Source of the DNA: an uncultured Eggerthellaceae bacterium
GTDB lineage: Bacteria > Actinomycetota > Coriobacteriia > Coriobacteriales > Eggerthellaceae
DNA: 41,155 bases
Assembly: GCA_949450265.1 (NCBI GenBank)
Contig: CASTMW010000003.1
Coordinates: 1-41,155 of the forward strand
Direction of reading: 5' to 3'
The notes beneath the pieces are model-generated. The model was not told the origin of the DNA. It ran no database searches and worked only from the letters and a program-made list of their open reading frames with translations. Shown here piece by piece: positions 32,882 to 40,958 of this stretch. Positions within the stretch are counted from its first letter, which is position 1, and the number at the start of each line of letters is the position of its first letter. The position numbers and the translations under genes were made by a program.

Positions 32882-34162
32882 ATGAACTCACATGATGAAG
32901 TCATAGTCGTGCATGGAAACGGCAATCTCGCAGGCGAGGTTGCCGTTTCCGGTGCGAAGAACAGTGCGTTGAAGCTGATGGCCGCATCCGTGCTCGGGTG
33001 CGGTACCACCACGTTGCACAACGTTCCTCTCATCGACGACATCGATGTGATGGGCGAGGTGCTGAGGTATCTGGGCGCCACGGTGAAGCGCGAGGGGCAT
33101 ACGCTTACCATCGATACGGCATCGGTGGACCGCAACGAGACGCCTTACGAGCTGGTCACCAAGATGCGTGCGAGCATCGCGGTGCTCGGCCCGCTGATCG
33201 GGCGTTTCGGCGAGGCACGCGTGGCCATGCCTGGCGGCTGCCAGATCGGTGCGCGCAACATCGACATGCACCTGGTGGGCCTTGAAGCGCTCGGCGTCCA
33301 GTTCGACGTGGACCATGGCATCATCGTGGCGCATACCCCCGAGGGCTTGCATGGCGCTCAGGTGACGCTGGAGTTCCCCAGCGTGGGCGCCACCGAGAAC
33401 ATGCTGATGGCGGCCGTGTGCGCCCAGGGCGAGACCATCATCGACAATGCGGCCCGCGAACCGGAGATTGCCGATCTGTGCACCATGCTCAACGAGATGG
33501 GCGCGAAGGTGACGGGCATCGGCACTTCGAGCATCCATGTGGAAGGCGTTCCGCTTACCGCGTTGCATCCGTGCGAGCACACCACGGTGGGTGATCGCAT
33601 CGAAGCAGGCACCTTCTTGGCTGGAGGCGCCCTGACCGGCGGTCCTGTCACGGTGCGCGGCATCGATCCTGAGTACCTACGCATGGCCATCACCAAGCTG
33701 CGGGCGCTCGGCTGCCAGGTGGAGACCGGACCGGATTGGGTCCGCGTCGCCCGCATGACACCGCTCAACGCCATCGATATCCAAACATTGCCCCATCCAG
33801 GTTTCCCGACCGACCTTCAGGCGCAGTTCATGCTGCTGGCCGCTCTGGGCGATGGGCTCTCCGTCATTACCGAGAACGTCTTCGAGAACCGCTTCATGTT
33901 CGCCGCAGAGCTGATGCGCATGGGTGCTGACATCGACCTGGAAGAGCATCACGCGCTGGTGCGCGGGGTTAAAGGCTTGCAAGGGGCGCCCGTGTCGGCC
34001 ACCGATCTGCGTGCGGGCGCTGCCTTGGTGCTTGCGGGTGTCGTTGCTGAAGGCTACACCACCGTGCACGGCATTGCGCACATCGACCGCGGCTACGAGG
34101 ATTACGTGGGCAAGCTGTCCGCCCTTGGCGCTGATGTCAAGCGCACGACCGCGGACGCTTGA
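32882..34162 (+). CDS. murA: MurA, UDP-N-acetylglucosamine 1-carboxyvinyltransferase
   Basis: MurA performs the first committed step of peptidoglycan synthesis, moving enolpyruvate from PEP to UDP-GlcNAc. The 426-residue protein has the EPSP-synthase fold. Lys26 lies in SGAKNSALKLMAA. The catalytic Cys120 lies in MPGGCQIGARNIDMHLVGLE, so it has the residue attacked by fosfomycin. Downstream are FPSVGATENMLMAAVCA, GIDPEYL and HPGFPTDLQAQFM, plus GYEDYVGKLSALGADV near the end. The ATG at 32882 has a weak site (TAAGG). The LytR-CpsA-Psr gene starts four bases after the stop, and the two are probably one transcript with the next two genes. Confidence 0.96.
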   Translation: MNSHDEVIVVHGNGNLAGEVAVSGAKNSALKLMAASVLGCGTTTLHNVPLIDDIDVMGEVLRYLGATVKREGHTLTIDTASVDRNETPYELVTKMRASIAVLGPLIGRFGEARVAMPGGCQIGARNIDMHLVGLEALGVQFDVDHGIIVAHTPEGLHGAQVTLEFPSVGATENMLMAAVCAQGETIIDNAAREPEIADLCTMLNEMGAKVTGIGTSSIHVEGVPLTALHPCEHTTVGDRIEAGTFLAGGALTGGPVTVRGIDPEYLRMAITKLRALGCQVETGPDWVRVARMTPLNAIDIQTLPHPGFPTDLQAQFMLLAALGDGLSVITENVFENRFMFAAELMRMGADIDLEEHHALVRGVKGLQGAPVSATDLRAGAALVLAGVVAEGYTTVHGIAHIDRGYEDYVGKLSALGADVKRTTADA

Positions 34163-34166
34163 GACC

Positions 34167-35510
34167 ATGGCAGCGCGACCGACCAGACGACCTTCCGTTG
34201 GCAGGCATGCTGGCGGTACCAGGGTATCAGCGGCACGCCCCGCTTCTTCTACGCTGGTCGAAGAGGTGCGCAGGCGCAAGCGGCGGCACTCCATGGCGGT
34301 CGGCACCATCATTGCCATCGCGGTGGTGGCCATCGCGGTGCTCGTCGGGGTGTATGCCTACTTCACCACCACCAATGCCAAGCTGGACCTGGCGCCATCG
34401 AATGCTTCCGACGCCTTGAAAGCAACCGAGGATGGCAGCCCGTACTTCATGCTCTGCTCGGTCGACCTCGGTCATGCTCGCAGCGCTCCTGCCAGCTATG
34501 ATGTGCCGCAGAACACGCAAGGCTACCTGCTCGTGCGCGTGGATGAGGCGCAGCGTGCGCTCACGTTCGTCGGCATTCCTGCCAACACGCTCGTGCGCTT
34601 CCAGAACGGTGATTACCGTCCGCTCTACGATGCTATCTCAGAAGGCGGGGAGGCGGAACTGGTGCGCCGTGTGGCCGATTTTGCAGGGGTGGACATCAGC
34701 CATTTCGTGCGCACGACCGCGTCGGGCATAGAGCAGATGGTCGACCTGATCGGTGGCGTGCGCATGACCTTGGATGCCGAAGTGGACGATCCCTATGCGG
34801 GCACCGAGGTGCTCTTCGCCGGAGAGACCACGCTCAGTGGGGAACAGGCGCTCGTGTTCCTGCGCGCCATGAACGTGGGCGGCGGATGGGAGACGGTGGC
34901 GCGCAACCGCATCGCCTTCACCGAGCAGCTGCTCGCTCAAGCGCTGGTGGCCGAGGGCTTGAACCTGGCGGCCGTGGTCAGTGATGCTAGCGAATACATT
35001 GACACCGACCTAAACGCTTCGCAGTTGATGGGCCTGGCCGATGCATTCCGTCCGCTGGATACCGCCACGATCGGCGTTGCAACGGTGCCGGGTCTGGAAA
35101 CGACCATCTCCGATGGGCGCGTCGCCTTCGACCCGAAGACATCCGACTGGCAGGCTATGATGGAGCGCATTGCGCAGGGAGAGGATCCCGATAGTGCTGA
35201 TGCCAGCATCCTCAATGTGGACCCTGCTGCGGTCAGCGTCGAGGTGCGCAACGGCACGACCATCTCGGGCGCGGCAGCTCAGATGGCCTCCATGTTGGAG
35301 CAGGACGGCTTTAAGATCGGAGAGGTCGGCAACACCAACGACGACACTATCTACAAGGAGACGTTGGTGGTCTATACTGACGATAGCTACGAGGGCGCTG
35401 CGAAGGCGGTGGTGCGATCCATCGGCGGCGGCCGCGTGGTGAACGGTGGTGACTTCTATCATTCCGCATCCAATGTCATCGCCATTGTCGGGACCGACTG
35501 GACGCCGTAG
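34167..35510 (+). CDS. LytR-CpsA-Psr family protein with LytR_C domain, unusual active site
   Basis: This 447-residue membrane-anchored protein has a basic cytoplasmic N terminus (1-42) and one helix (44-66). An outer LCP-like domain follows (FMLCSVDLGHA to ALVFLRAMNVGG, with GVRMTLDAEVDDPYAGTEVLFAGETTLSGEQAL as the clearest match). A LytR_C domain ends the protein (VSVEVRNGTTISGAAAQMASMLEQDGFKIGEVGN). LCP enzymes join wall polymers to peptidoglycan. Here several conserved charged positions are altered: the GSDxR segment reads CSVDLGH, the RSDT segment reads NTQG, and SIPRD reads GIPAN. It may therefore be inactive or have another job. An ATG at 34293 would remove the basic tail; 34167 is preferred because it follows murA directly. 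Confidence 0.82.
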   Translation: MAARPTRRPSVGRHAGGTRVSAARPASSTLVEEVRRRKRRHSMAVGTIIAIAVVAIAVLVGVYAYFTTTNAKLDLAPSNASDALKATEDGSPYFMLCSVDLGHARSAPASYDVPQNTQGYLLVRVDEAQRALTFVGIPANTLVRFQNGDYRPLYDAISEGGEAELVRRVADFAGVDISHFVRTTASGIEQMVDLIGGVRMTLDAEVDDPYAGTEVLFAGETTLSGEQALVFLRAMNVGGGWETVARNRIAFTEQLLAQALVAEGLNLAAVVSDASEYIDTDLNASQLMGLADAFRPLDTATIGVATVPGLETTISDGRVAFDPKTSDWQAMMERIAQGEDPDSADASILNVDPAAVSVEVRNGTTISGAAAQMASMLEQDGFKIGEVGNTNDDTIYKETLVVYTDDSYEGAAKAVVRSIGGGRVVNGGDFYHSASNVIAIVGTDWTP

Positions 35511-35530
35511 GACGCAGCGAAGGAGCAGAT

Positions 35531-35956
35531 ATGTGGTGCAGCAAGATCCTTGTGGCCTATGACGGCTCGGCCGCGTCGCAGCGTGCGCTCCAGATGGCAC
35601 GGGGCATCATCGAAACGGACGATGCTGTCGGGCTCGTGCTGGTGCACGTCGCGCGCATGGCGGGTACCGATTCGGCCATGGCGGGCGTGGATGCCATGAT
35701 CGCCCAAGATGCGCAGCAGGCGCGCGACGAACTGGAACGCATGGCCGCTTTCGTTCCCAATCCCACCACGGTGCAGGTGCTCGTGGGCACCTCGCCCGCC
35801 GACCTGATCGTACGCTGTGCGCGCGAAGAGGGCTGCGACCTGATCGTCATGGGAAGCCGTGGCCAGGGCGGAGTGAAGGGCTTCCTCGGCAGCGTCAGCT
35901 ATGCGGTGACCAAGGAGAGCCCGGTCGCCGTGCTCATTGCGAAAGAAGATGACTGA
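35531..35956 (+). CDS. Universal stress protein (UspA family)
   Basis: This 141-residue nucleotide-binding stress protein has the single-domain Usp fold: KILVAYDGSAASQRALQMA at the start and VMGSRGQGGVKGFLGSVSYAVTKESPVAVLIAK at the end. The ATP-binding motif G-2x-G-9x-G-S is present as GSRG followed by GS, so it should be of the ATP-binding, dimerising group. It begins 20 bases after the LytR-type gene with AAGGAG upstream, and is followed closely by a transporter gene, with which it is likely co-expressed. The inducing condition is not apparent. Confidence 0.93.
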   Translation: MWCSKILVAYDGSAASQRALQMARGIIETDDAVGLVLVHVARMAGTDSAMAGVDAMIAQDAQQARDELERMAAFVPNPTTVQVLVGTSPADLIVRCAREEGCDLIVMGSRGQGGVKGFLGSVSYAVTKESPVAVLIAKEDD

Positions 35957-35962
35957 GGACCG

Positions 35963-37240
35963 GTGGCGCGCAAGGCGCAGATGAGGCTATGGAGCGCCCC
36001 GTTCATCTTGGGGACGCTCTCGAACTTGGCCATGTCCATCGGCTATTACATGCTCATGGTGGTCATGACCTCCTACACCATGGTCACCTACGATGCGCCT
36101 GAGGCTGTTGCGGCCTTCACCGCCTCCATCTTCATCATCGGCACTCTGGTCGCCCGCTTGGTCAGCGGCGTGTTCATGGAGCGCGTGGGCCGCAAGCGCT
36201 TGGCGCTCATCGGGGCTGCGCTCACCATCGGGTTCAATGCGGCATACTTGGTCGGTGGCACGCTGCCCCTGCTGATGGCGGTGCGATTCCTTCACGGCTT
36301 CTCCTATGGGGTGTTCAGCACTTGCATGGCCACCATCGTCACCTCCATCATCCCGCACGCGCGCAAGGGAGAGGGGATCGGCTACTACATGCTGTCGGTC
36401 ACCATGGCAGCGGCGCTGGGGCCCTTCCTTGGCATCTTCGTGGCGGCGCGTTTCGATTTCCGCATACTGTTCATCCTGTCCATGGCGTGCTCGGTGTGCA
36501 CGCTGCTCTGTGCGCTATGCCTGCGCATGCCCGCCCGGGCAAGCGATGAGACCCGTCCCGTGCAGGCGCTCGCGGACGCGGTGGCGGATGCGGCTGTGGT
36601 GGATGCTCCCGAACTTCCAGAGGAATACGTTCGCGCCGAACGCGAGAAGGCGGCCCTATCAGCGCCTCGGCGGGCGATCGACCGCCTGATCGAGGTGCGC
36701 GCGCTGCCCATCGCGTGCGTGGCGGGGCTCATCTTCTTCGGCTATTCGGCCCTGCTCACCTTCTTGCAGCCGTTCGCTGCGCAGCTCGGGCTCACGCAGG
36801 CGGCTAGCGTGTTCTTCGTCGTCTACGCCATCGCCATGTTCGTGACGCGTCCGTTCACGGGCCGCGCGTTCGATCGTCATGGGCCGCGCCCGGTCATGGT
36901 GCCTGCGTTCATCTCGTTCATGGTGGGTATGGTGGTGCTCGGGCTTGCCGAGGGCGATGTGGCGTTGCTCGCAAGCGCGCTGCTGCTCGGGTTCGGCGTG
37001 GGCACGATCCAATCATGCGGGCTTGCCATGGCGGTGCGCCGAACGAGTGATGCGCGTCTGAGCCTTGCCAACGCCACGTTCTACATCCTGCTGGATACCG
37101 GCGTGGGCGTGGGACCCTTGCTGCTCGGAGCGGTGGTCCCACTGATCGGGTACCGCTCCATGTACATCGCCCTTGCTGCGGTGGCCGTGGTGGCGCTTGC
37201 GCTCTTCCTTGCCATCACGCGCCGCCGCGAAGCGGCCTAG
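35963..37240 (+). CDS. Major facilitator superfamily transporter
   Basis: This 425-residue inner-membrane transporter has 12 predicted helices. The MFS motif between helices 2 and 3 reads ARLVSGVFMERVGRKRLALIG; the copy in the second half reads VTRPFTGRAFDRHGPRP. A cytoplasmic loop of about 65 residues separates the halves. It most resembles the drug/metabolite-type exporters of the DHA1 group, but the substrate cannot be read from the sequence. The GTG start at 35963 follows GAGGA by three bases; uspA ends six bases upstream. After it the gene-poor stretch holds the infA promoter. Confidence 0.9.
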   Translation: MARKAQMRLWSAPFILGTLSNLAMSIGYYMLMVVMTSYTMVTYDAPEAVAAFTASIFIIGTLVARLVSGVFMERVGRKRLALIGAALTIGFNAAYLVGGTLPLLMAVRFLHGFSYGVFSTCMATIVTSIIPHARKGEGIGYYMLSVTMAAALGPFLGIFVAARFDFRILFILSMACSVCTLLCALCLRMPARASDETRPVQALADAVADAAVVDAPELPEEYVRAEREKAALSAPRRAIDRLIEVRALPIACVAGLIFFGYSALLTFLQPFAAQLGLTQAASVFFVVYAIAMFVTRPFTGRAFDRHGPRPVMVPAFISFMVGMVVLGLAEGDVALLASALLLGFGVGTIQSCGLAMAVRRTSDARLSLANATFYILLDTGVGVGPLLLGAVVPLIGYRSMYIALAAVAVVALALFLAITRRREAA

Positions 37241-37311
37241 GTGCGCGCGAGCGGTGGCGACTGGCGGCAGGTGGTGAGCACTCTGGCGGCCGATCACGGA
37301 TTTCCCTGGCA

Positions 37312-37340
37312 TTGACATCGTATTTTTGCTAGCATAAGTA
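37312..37340 (+). promoter_or_regulatory. Promoter of the infA ribosomal operon
   Basis: A consensus -35 TTGACA (37312-37317) is followed by an AT-rich stretch. Two -10 choices exist: CATAAG or TAAGTA about 15-17 bases on, or TGCTAGCAT (37327-37335), an extended -10 with too short a spacer for that -35. It starts the infA-rplQ run, which begins here rather than after map and adk. Confidence 0.6.
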
Positions 37341-37397
37341 TCTGCTGCGTTCGCGCGGCATATCACCATGCGCCCACATAGGGTGCAGCAGGACACG

Positions 37398-37403
37398 AAA
37401 GGA
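37398..37403 (+). promoter_or_regulatory. Ribosome-binding site that fixes the TTG start of infA
   Basis: AAAGGA lies six bases before the TTG at 37410, which gives the canonical 72-residue IF-1. The in-frame ATG at 37368 has no such site and would add 14 residues unlike the family. Confidence 0.7.
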
Positions 37404-37409
37404 CCACTT

Positions 37410-37628
37410 TTGGCTAAAGAAGATGTCATCGAGCTTGAAGGCACCGTCCGCGAGGCGCTGCCGAATGCGATGTTCAAGGTGGAGCTCGAGAACGGCCATG
37501 AGATCCTCGCGCATATCTCAGGGAAGATGCGCATGCACTACATCAAGATACTTCCGGGGGACAAGGTCACGGTGGAGCTTTCCGTCTATGATCTGAACCG
37601 CGGGCGCATCACCTATCGCTTCAAATAG
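37410..37628 (+). CDS. infA: Translation initiation factor IF-1
   Basis: IF-1 binds the ribosomal A site during initiation. The 72-residue S1-like protein begins (M)AKEDVIELEGTVREALPNA and has FKVELENGHEILAHISGKMRMHYIKILPGDKV, YDLNRGRITYR, all strictly typical. The start codon is TTG, which may limit its output. The 95 bases to rpmJ contain a small hairpin GCCGC-AGAA-GCGGC (37639-37652) and no terminator, so transcription probably runs on. Confidence 0.97.
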   Translation: MAKEDVIELEGTVREALPNAMFKVELENGHEILAHISGKMRMHYIKILPGDKVTVELSVYDLNRGRITYRFK

Positions 37629-37723
37629 CAACAGCAAGGCCGCAGAAGCGGCACAGCCGGAAAGATTACGCCAGCGGCTGGGCGTGGAAGATAGAGAAGA
37701 CGCATTAACCGAAAGGAATTGAA

Positions 37724-37837
37724 ATGAAGGTACGTCCTTCGGTCAAGAAGATGTGCGACAAGTGCAAGATCATCAGGCGCCATGGCAAGGTGCTCGTCAT
37801 CTGCGAGAACCCCCGCCACAAGCAGCGCCAAGGGTAA
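37724..37837 (+). CDS. rpmJ: 50S ribosomal protein L36
   Basis: This 37-residue protein of the large subunit has all four zinc ligands: Cys11, Cys14, Cys27 and His32 (MCDKC and CENPRH). It is thus the zinc-binding (C+) form, which needs zinc and is usually replaced by a C- form when zinc is scarce. AAAGGA lies six bases before the ATG. It is too short for most gene finders but is unambiguous. Confidence 0.96.
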   Translation: MKVRPSVKKMCDKCKIIRRHGKVLVICENPRHKQRQG

Positions 37838-37852
37838 AGAGAGGTTTATTCA

Positions 37853-38224
37853 ATGGCAGTACGTCTTGTCGGTGTAGACCTTCCGCAGTCAAAGCGCATC
37901 GAAACAGCCTTGACCTACATCTACGGAATCGGAAACACCACTTCCAAGCAGGTCCTAGCCGCCACCGGTGTCAACCCGGACATTCGCGTGAAGGATCTGA
38001 CAGAGGATGACTTAGCGAAGCTCCGCGATTACATCCAGCACAACCTGAAGGTTGAGGGCGACCTGCACCGCGAGGTCTCCCAGAACGTGAAGCGCCTGAT
38101 GGAGATCGGGTGCTACCGTGGCCTGCGCCACCGCAAGGGCCTGCCGGTTCGCGGCCAACGCACGCACACCAATGCGCGCACGCGCAAGGGTCCGCGCAAG
38201 CAAATCGGCGGCAAGAAGAAATAA
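37853..38224 (+). CDS. rpsM: 30S ribosomal protein S13
   Basis: S13 sits in the head of the small subunit and contacts the large subunit and P-site tRNA. The 123 residues are canonical from RLVGVDLPQSKRIETALTYIYGIG to the C-terminal RGQRTHTNARTRKGPRKQIGGKKK tail. AGAGAGG precedes the ATG. The next gene follows after 12 bases. Confidence 0.97.
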   Translation: MAVRLVGVDLPQSKRIETALTYIYGIGNTTSKQVLAATGVNPDIRVKDLTEDDLAKLRDYIQHNLKVEGDLHREVSQNVKRLMEIGCYRGLRHRKGLPVRGQRTHTNARTRKGPRKQIGGKKK

Positions 38225-38236
38225 GCGAGGAGCATC

Positions 38237-38632
38237 ATGGCTAAGAAGAACGTCGCAACGCGCGTCAAGCGCTCTGAGCGTAAGAACATCGCTGTGGGTG
38301 CTGCTCACATCAAGTCTACGTTCAATAACACCATCATCAGCATCACCGATCCTCAGGGAAATGTGATCGCTTGGCAGTCCGCTGGCACCGTCGGTTTCAA
38401 GGGCTCCCGTAAGTCCACGCCGTTCGCGGCGCAGATGGCGGCCGAGGCATGCGCGAAGGTGGCCATGGAGCACGGCCTTCGCAAGGTGGCCGTCTACGTG
38501 AAGGGCCCGGGTTCGGGTCGCGAAACGGCCATCCGTACGCTGCAGGCGGCAGGTCTGGAGATCGCCAGCATCCAAGATTGCACACCCATCCCGCACAACG
38601 GCTGCCGCCCCAAGAAGCGTCGCCGCGTGTAA
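38237..38632 (+). CDS. rpsK: 30S ribosomal protein S11
   Basis: S11 lies in the platform of the small subunit near the mRNA exit. The 131-residue protein has the family marks AHIKSTFNNTIISITDPQGNVIAWQSAGT, GFKGSRKSTPFAAQMAAE, VKGPGSGRETAIRTLQAAGL and the end PHNGCRPKKRRRV. AGGAG at about 38228 serves the ATG. Confidence 0.97.
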   Translation: MAKKNVATRVKRSERKNIAVGAAHIKSTFNNTIISITDPQGNVIAWQSAGTVGFKGSRKSTPFAAQMAAEACAKVAMEHGLRKVAVYVKGPGSGRETAIRTLQAAGLEIASIQDCTPIPHNGCRPKKRRRV

Positions 38633-38648
38633 CTGAAAGGATCATCTA

Positions 38649-39275
38649 ATGGCAAGATACACAGGACCGGATTGCAGGCTGTGCCGTCGCGAGGGATGCA
38701 AGCTGTTCCTCAAGGGCGACCGCTGCTATTCCGATAAGTGCGCCATGGAGCGCCGCGCATACGCGCCCGGCGATGCCGGCAAGAAGCGCGTGAAGGAAAG
38801 CGAATACCGTCAGCAGCTGCGCGAGAAGCAGAAGACCAAGCGCATCTATGGTCTGCTGGAGAAGCAGTTCCGCCACTACTATGACCTGGCCAACCGTGCT
38901 CAAGGCATCACCGGCGAGAATCTACTGCGCATCCTTGAGAGCCGTCTGGACAACGTGGTGTACCGCCTGGGCTTCGCGAAGTCCCGCGCGGAAGCGCGTC
39001 AGCAGGTGCGCCATGGTCACATCCAGGTGAACGGCCGTCGCGTGGACATCCCGTCGTTCCGCGTGCGTCCGGGCGATCTGGTGGCGGTAGCTCCGAAGGC
39101 CCGCGATATGCTGGTCATCAAGAGCGCGCTCATCTCCAATGAGCGCACGAGCGTTCCGGCATGGCTGGAAGTCGACATCGAGAAGCTGCAGGGAAGCGTG
39201 CTGTCGCTGCCGCAGCGCGATCAGATCGACTCCGACATCCGCGAGCAGCTCATCGTCGAGCTCTACTCGAAGTAA
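38649..39275 (+). CDS. rpsD: 30S ribosomal protein S4 (zinc-binding type)
   Basis: S4 starts assembly of the small subunit and helps control its own operon in many bacteria. The 208 residues include an N-terminal Cys cluster (CRLCRREGCKLF and CYSDKC), so this is the C+ zinc form. The S4 RNA-binding domain follows (RLDNVVYRLGFAKSRAEARQQVRHGHIQVNGRRVDIPSFRVRPGD). The end WLEVDIEKLQGSVLSLPQRDQIDSDIREQLIVELYSK is standard. GAAAGG lies before the ATG. Confidence 0.97.
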   Translation: MARYTGPDCRLCRREGCKLFLKGDRCYSDKCAMERRAYAPGDAGKKRVKESEYRQQLREKQKTKRIYGLLEKQFRHYYDLANRAQGITGENLLRILESRLDNVVYRLGFAKSRAEARQQVRHGHIQVNGRRVDIPSFRVRPGDLVAVAPKARDMLVIKSALISNERTSVPAWLEVDIEKLQGSVLSLPQRDQIDSDIREQLIVELYSK

Positions 39276-39304
39276 TCGCCGCTATCTAAGGAGGCTACCT
39301 GCAC

Positions 39305-40255
39305 ATGACAGAGTTCATGAGGCCTACTGTTACAACGGAAGAAGTGAACAACACGGTAGCGCGTTACATCGTGGAGCCGCTGGAGCGCGGCTATGGCTCG
39401 ACGCTGGGCAATTCCATGCGCCGTGTGCTGCTGTCCAGCTTGGACGGCGCCAAGGCGACCGCCATCCAGATAGAAGGCGTGCAGCATGAGTTCACCACGG
39501 CCGAAGGCGTGATCGAGGACATCACCGATATCGTGCTGAACGTGAAGGGCTTGGTGTTCTCGCAGCAGACCGACGATGTGGAAGAGGCCACGGCACACGT
39601 TTCAGCCGAAGGTCCCTGCACGGTGACCGGTGCCGACCTGTCGGTGCCGACCGGCTTCACGCTGGTCAATCCCGAGCATGTCATCGCCACGGTCGCCGAT
39701 GGCGGCCAGCTTGACATGACCATCCGCATCGGTGTGGGTCGCGGCTATGTTTCCGCCGACAACAACAAGCGCACGGAAGACCCCATCGGGGTCATCCCGG
39801 TTGACAGCCTGTTCAGCCCGGTGAAGCGCTGCACCATGAACGTGGAGGATACCCGTGTTGGCCAGCGCACCGACTATGACCGCTTGGTCCTTGAGGTGGA
39901 AACGGACGGTTCGGTGACCCCGACCGATGCCGTGTGCTGCGCTGCGAACATCATCAACCAGTATATGGGCGCGTTCCTGGCGCTCTCTGAGCGCGAGGGC
40001 ATCGAAGAGGTCGAAGAGGTCTCCATCTTCGCGCCCGAGGGCACCGAGACCAGTGCCGAGCTGGACAAGCAGATCGAGGACCTCGATCTGTCGGTGCGCT
40101 CGTACAACTGCCTGAAGCGCGCTGGCATCCATTCGGTGCGCCAGCTGGTCGAGTTCAGCGAGAACGACCTGCTGAACATCCGCAACTTCGGCGCCAAGTC
40201 CATCGAAGAGGTCAAGGACAAGCTGATCAGCATGGACTTGAACCTGAAACTATAG
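39305..40255 (+). CDS. rpoA: RNA polymerase alpha subunit
   Basis: RpoA dimerises to start RNA polymerase assembly; its C-terminal domain binds promoter UP elements and activators. The 316 residues have the N-terminal domain (EPLERGYGSTLGNSMRRVLLSSLDGA) and the C-terminal helix-hairpin domain (LDLSVRSYNCLKRAGIHSVRQLVEFSENDLLNIRNFGAKSIEEVKDKL). A good ribosome-binding site AAGGAGG lies at 39288-39294; the ATG at 39305 is ten bases away and the one at 39317 is an alternative. Its usual place, between rpsD and rplQ, is kept. Confidence 0.98.
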   Translation: MTEFMRPTVTTEEVNNTVARYIVEPLERGYGSTLGNSMRRVLLSSLDGAKATAIQIEGVQHEFTTAEGVIEDITDIVLNVKGLVFSQQTDDVEEATAHVSAEGPCTVTGADLSVPTGFTLVNPEHVIATVADGGQLDMTIRIGVGRGYVSADNNKRTEDPIGVIPVDSLFSPVKRCTMNVEDTRVGQRTDYDRLVLEVETDGSVTPTDAVCCAANIINQYMGAFLALSEREGIEEVEEVSIFAPEGTETSAELDKQIEDLDLSVRSYNCLKRAGIHSVRQLVEFSENDLLNIRNFGAKSIEEVKDKLISMDLNLKL

Positions 40256-40265
40256 GAGCAATGCA

Positions 40266-40952
40266 ATGAGACACAAGTACAAGGGCCGCAAGCTGGGCAC
40301 GGACTGGAGCCACACGCAGGCCATGAAGCGCAGCCTGGTACAGGCGCTCTTCCTCAACGATCGCATCAAGACCATCGATAGCCGCGCGAAGGAGATCCGT
40401 GGCGATGTCGATCGGATCATCACCTGGGCCAAGAAGGGTGACCTGCACAGCCGTCGTCTGGCCATCGCGAAGCTCAACGACAAGGATCTGGTCCGCGAGA
40501 TCTTCGAGAAGGTGAACCAGGGCATGTTCGAGGGCCGCGATGGCGGCTATACCCGCATCATGAAGCTGGGTCCCCGCAAGGGCGACAACGCGCCCATGGT
40601 CATCATGGAGCTAGTGAACGAGACGGTCGTGCCCAAGGGCAAGAAGGACGATGCCAAGAAGGCCGCACCTAAGAAGAAGGCTGCTCCCAAGAAGGCGGCG
40701 AAGAAGGACGAAGAGCCTACCGAGTCGGTCTTGGAAGAGCTGCACGAGTCCATCGAAGCCGCTGAGGAGAACTTCGCTGAAGAGGTTCGGGAAGAGGGCG
40801 CAGAGCAGCTGGCCGAAGAGAAGGCTGAGGCTGCAGCTGAGGATGCCAAGGAAGCCGAGAAGGTCAAGGAAGAAGAGTTCAAGGCCGAGGAAGCTCGTGC
40901 CAAGGACGCTGAGGCTGCTGACCTGAAGGCTGAGGACGGCGAGAAGGCGTAA
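40266..40952 (+). CDS. rplQ: 50S ribosomal protein L17 with long charged tail
   Basis: L17 sits near the exit of the peptide tunnel. Residues 1-117 are canonical (KLGTDWSHTQAMKRSLVQALFLNDRIKTIDSRAKEIR, GGYTRIMKLGPRKGDNAPMVIMELV). About 110 further residues are almost entirely Lys, Ala, Glu and Asp: first a Lys/Ala/Pro stretch, then an acidic helix-forming part. At 228 residues it is nearly twice the E. coli length (127). Similar tails occur in other Actinomycetota. It lies 10 bases after rpoA and six before the ecfT start. Confidence 0.96.
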   Translation: MRHKYKGRKLGTDWSHTQAMKRSLVQALFLNDRIKTIDSRAKEIRGDVDRIITWAKKGDLHSRRLAIAKLNDKDLVREIFEKVNQGMFEGRDGGYTRIMKLGPRKGDNAPMVIMELVNETVVPKGKKDDAKKAAPKKKAAPKKAAKKDEEPTESVLEELHESIEAAEENFAEEVREEGAEQLAEEKAEAAAEDAKEAEKVKEEEFKAEEARAKDAEAADLKAEDGEKA

Positions 40953-40958
40953 GCATTC

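Noticed and set aside
37368..37409. ATG start for infA at 37368
   Set aside because: It would add 14 residues unlike any IF-1, while the TTG at 37410 has a proper ribosome-binding site and gives 72 residues.
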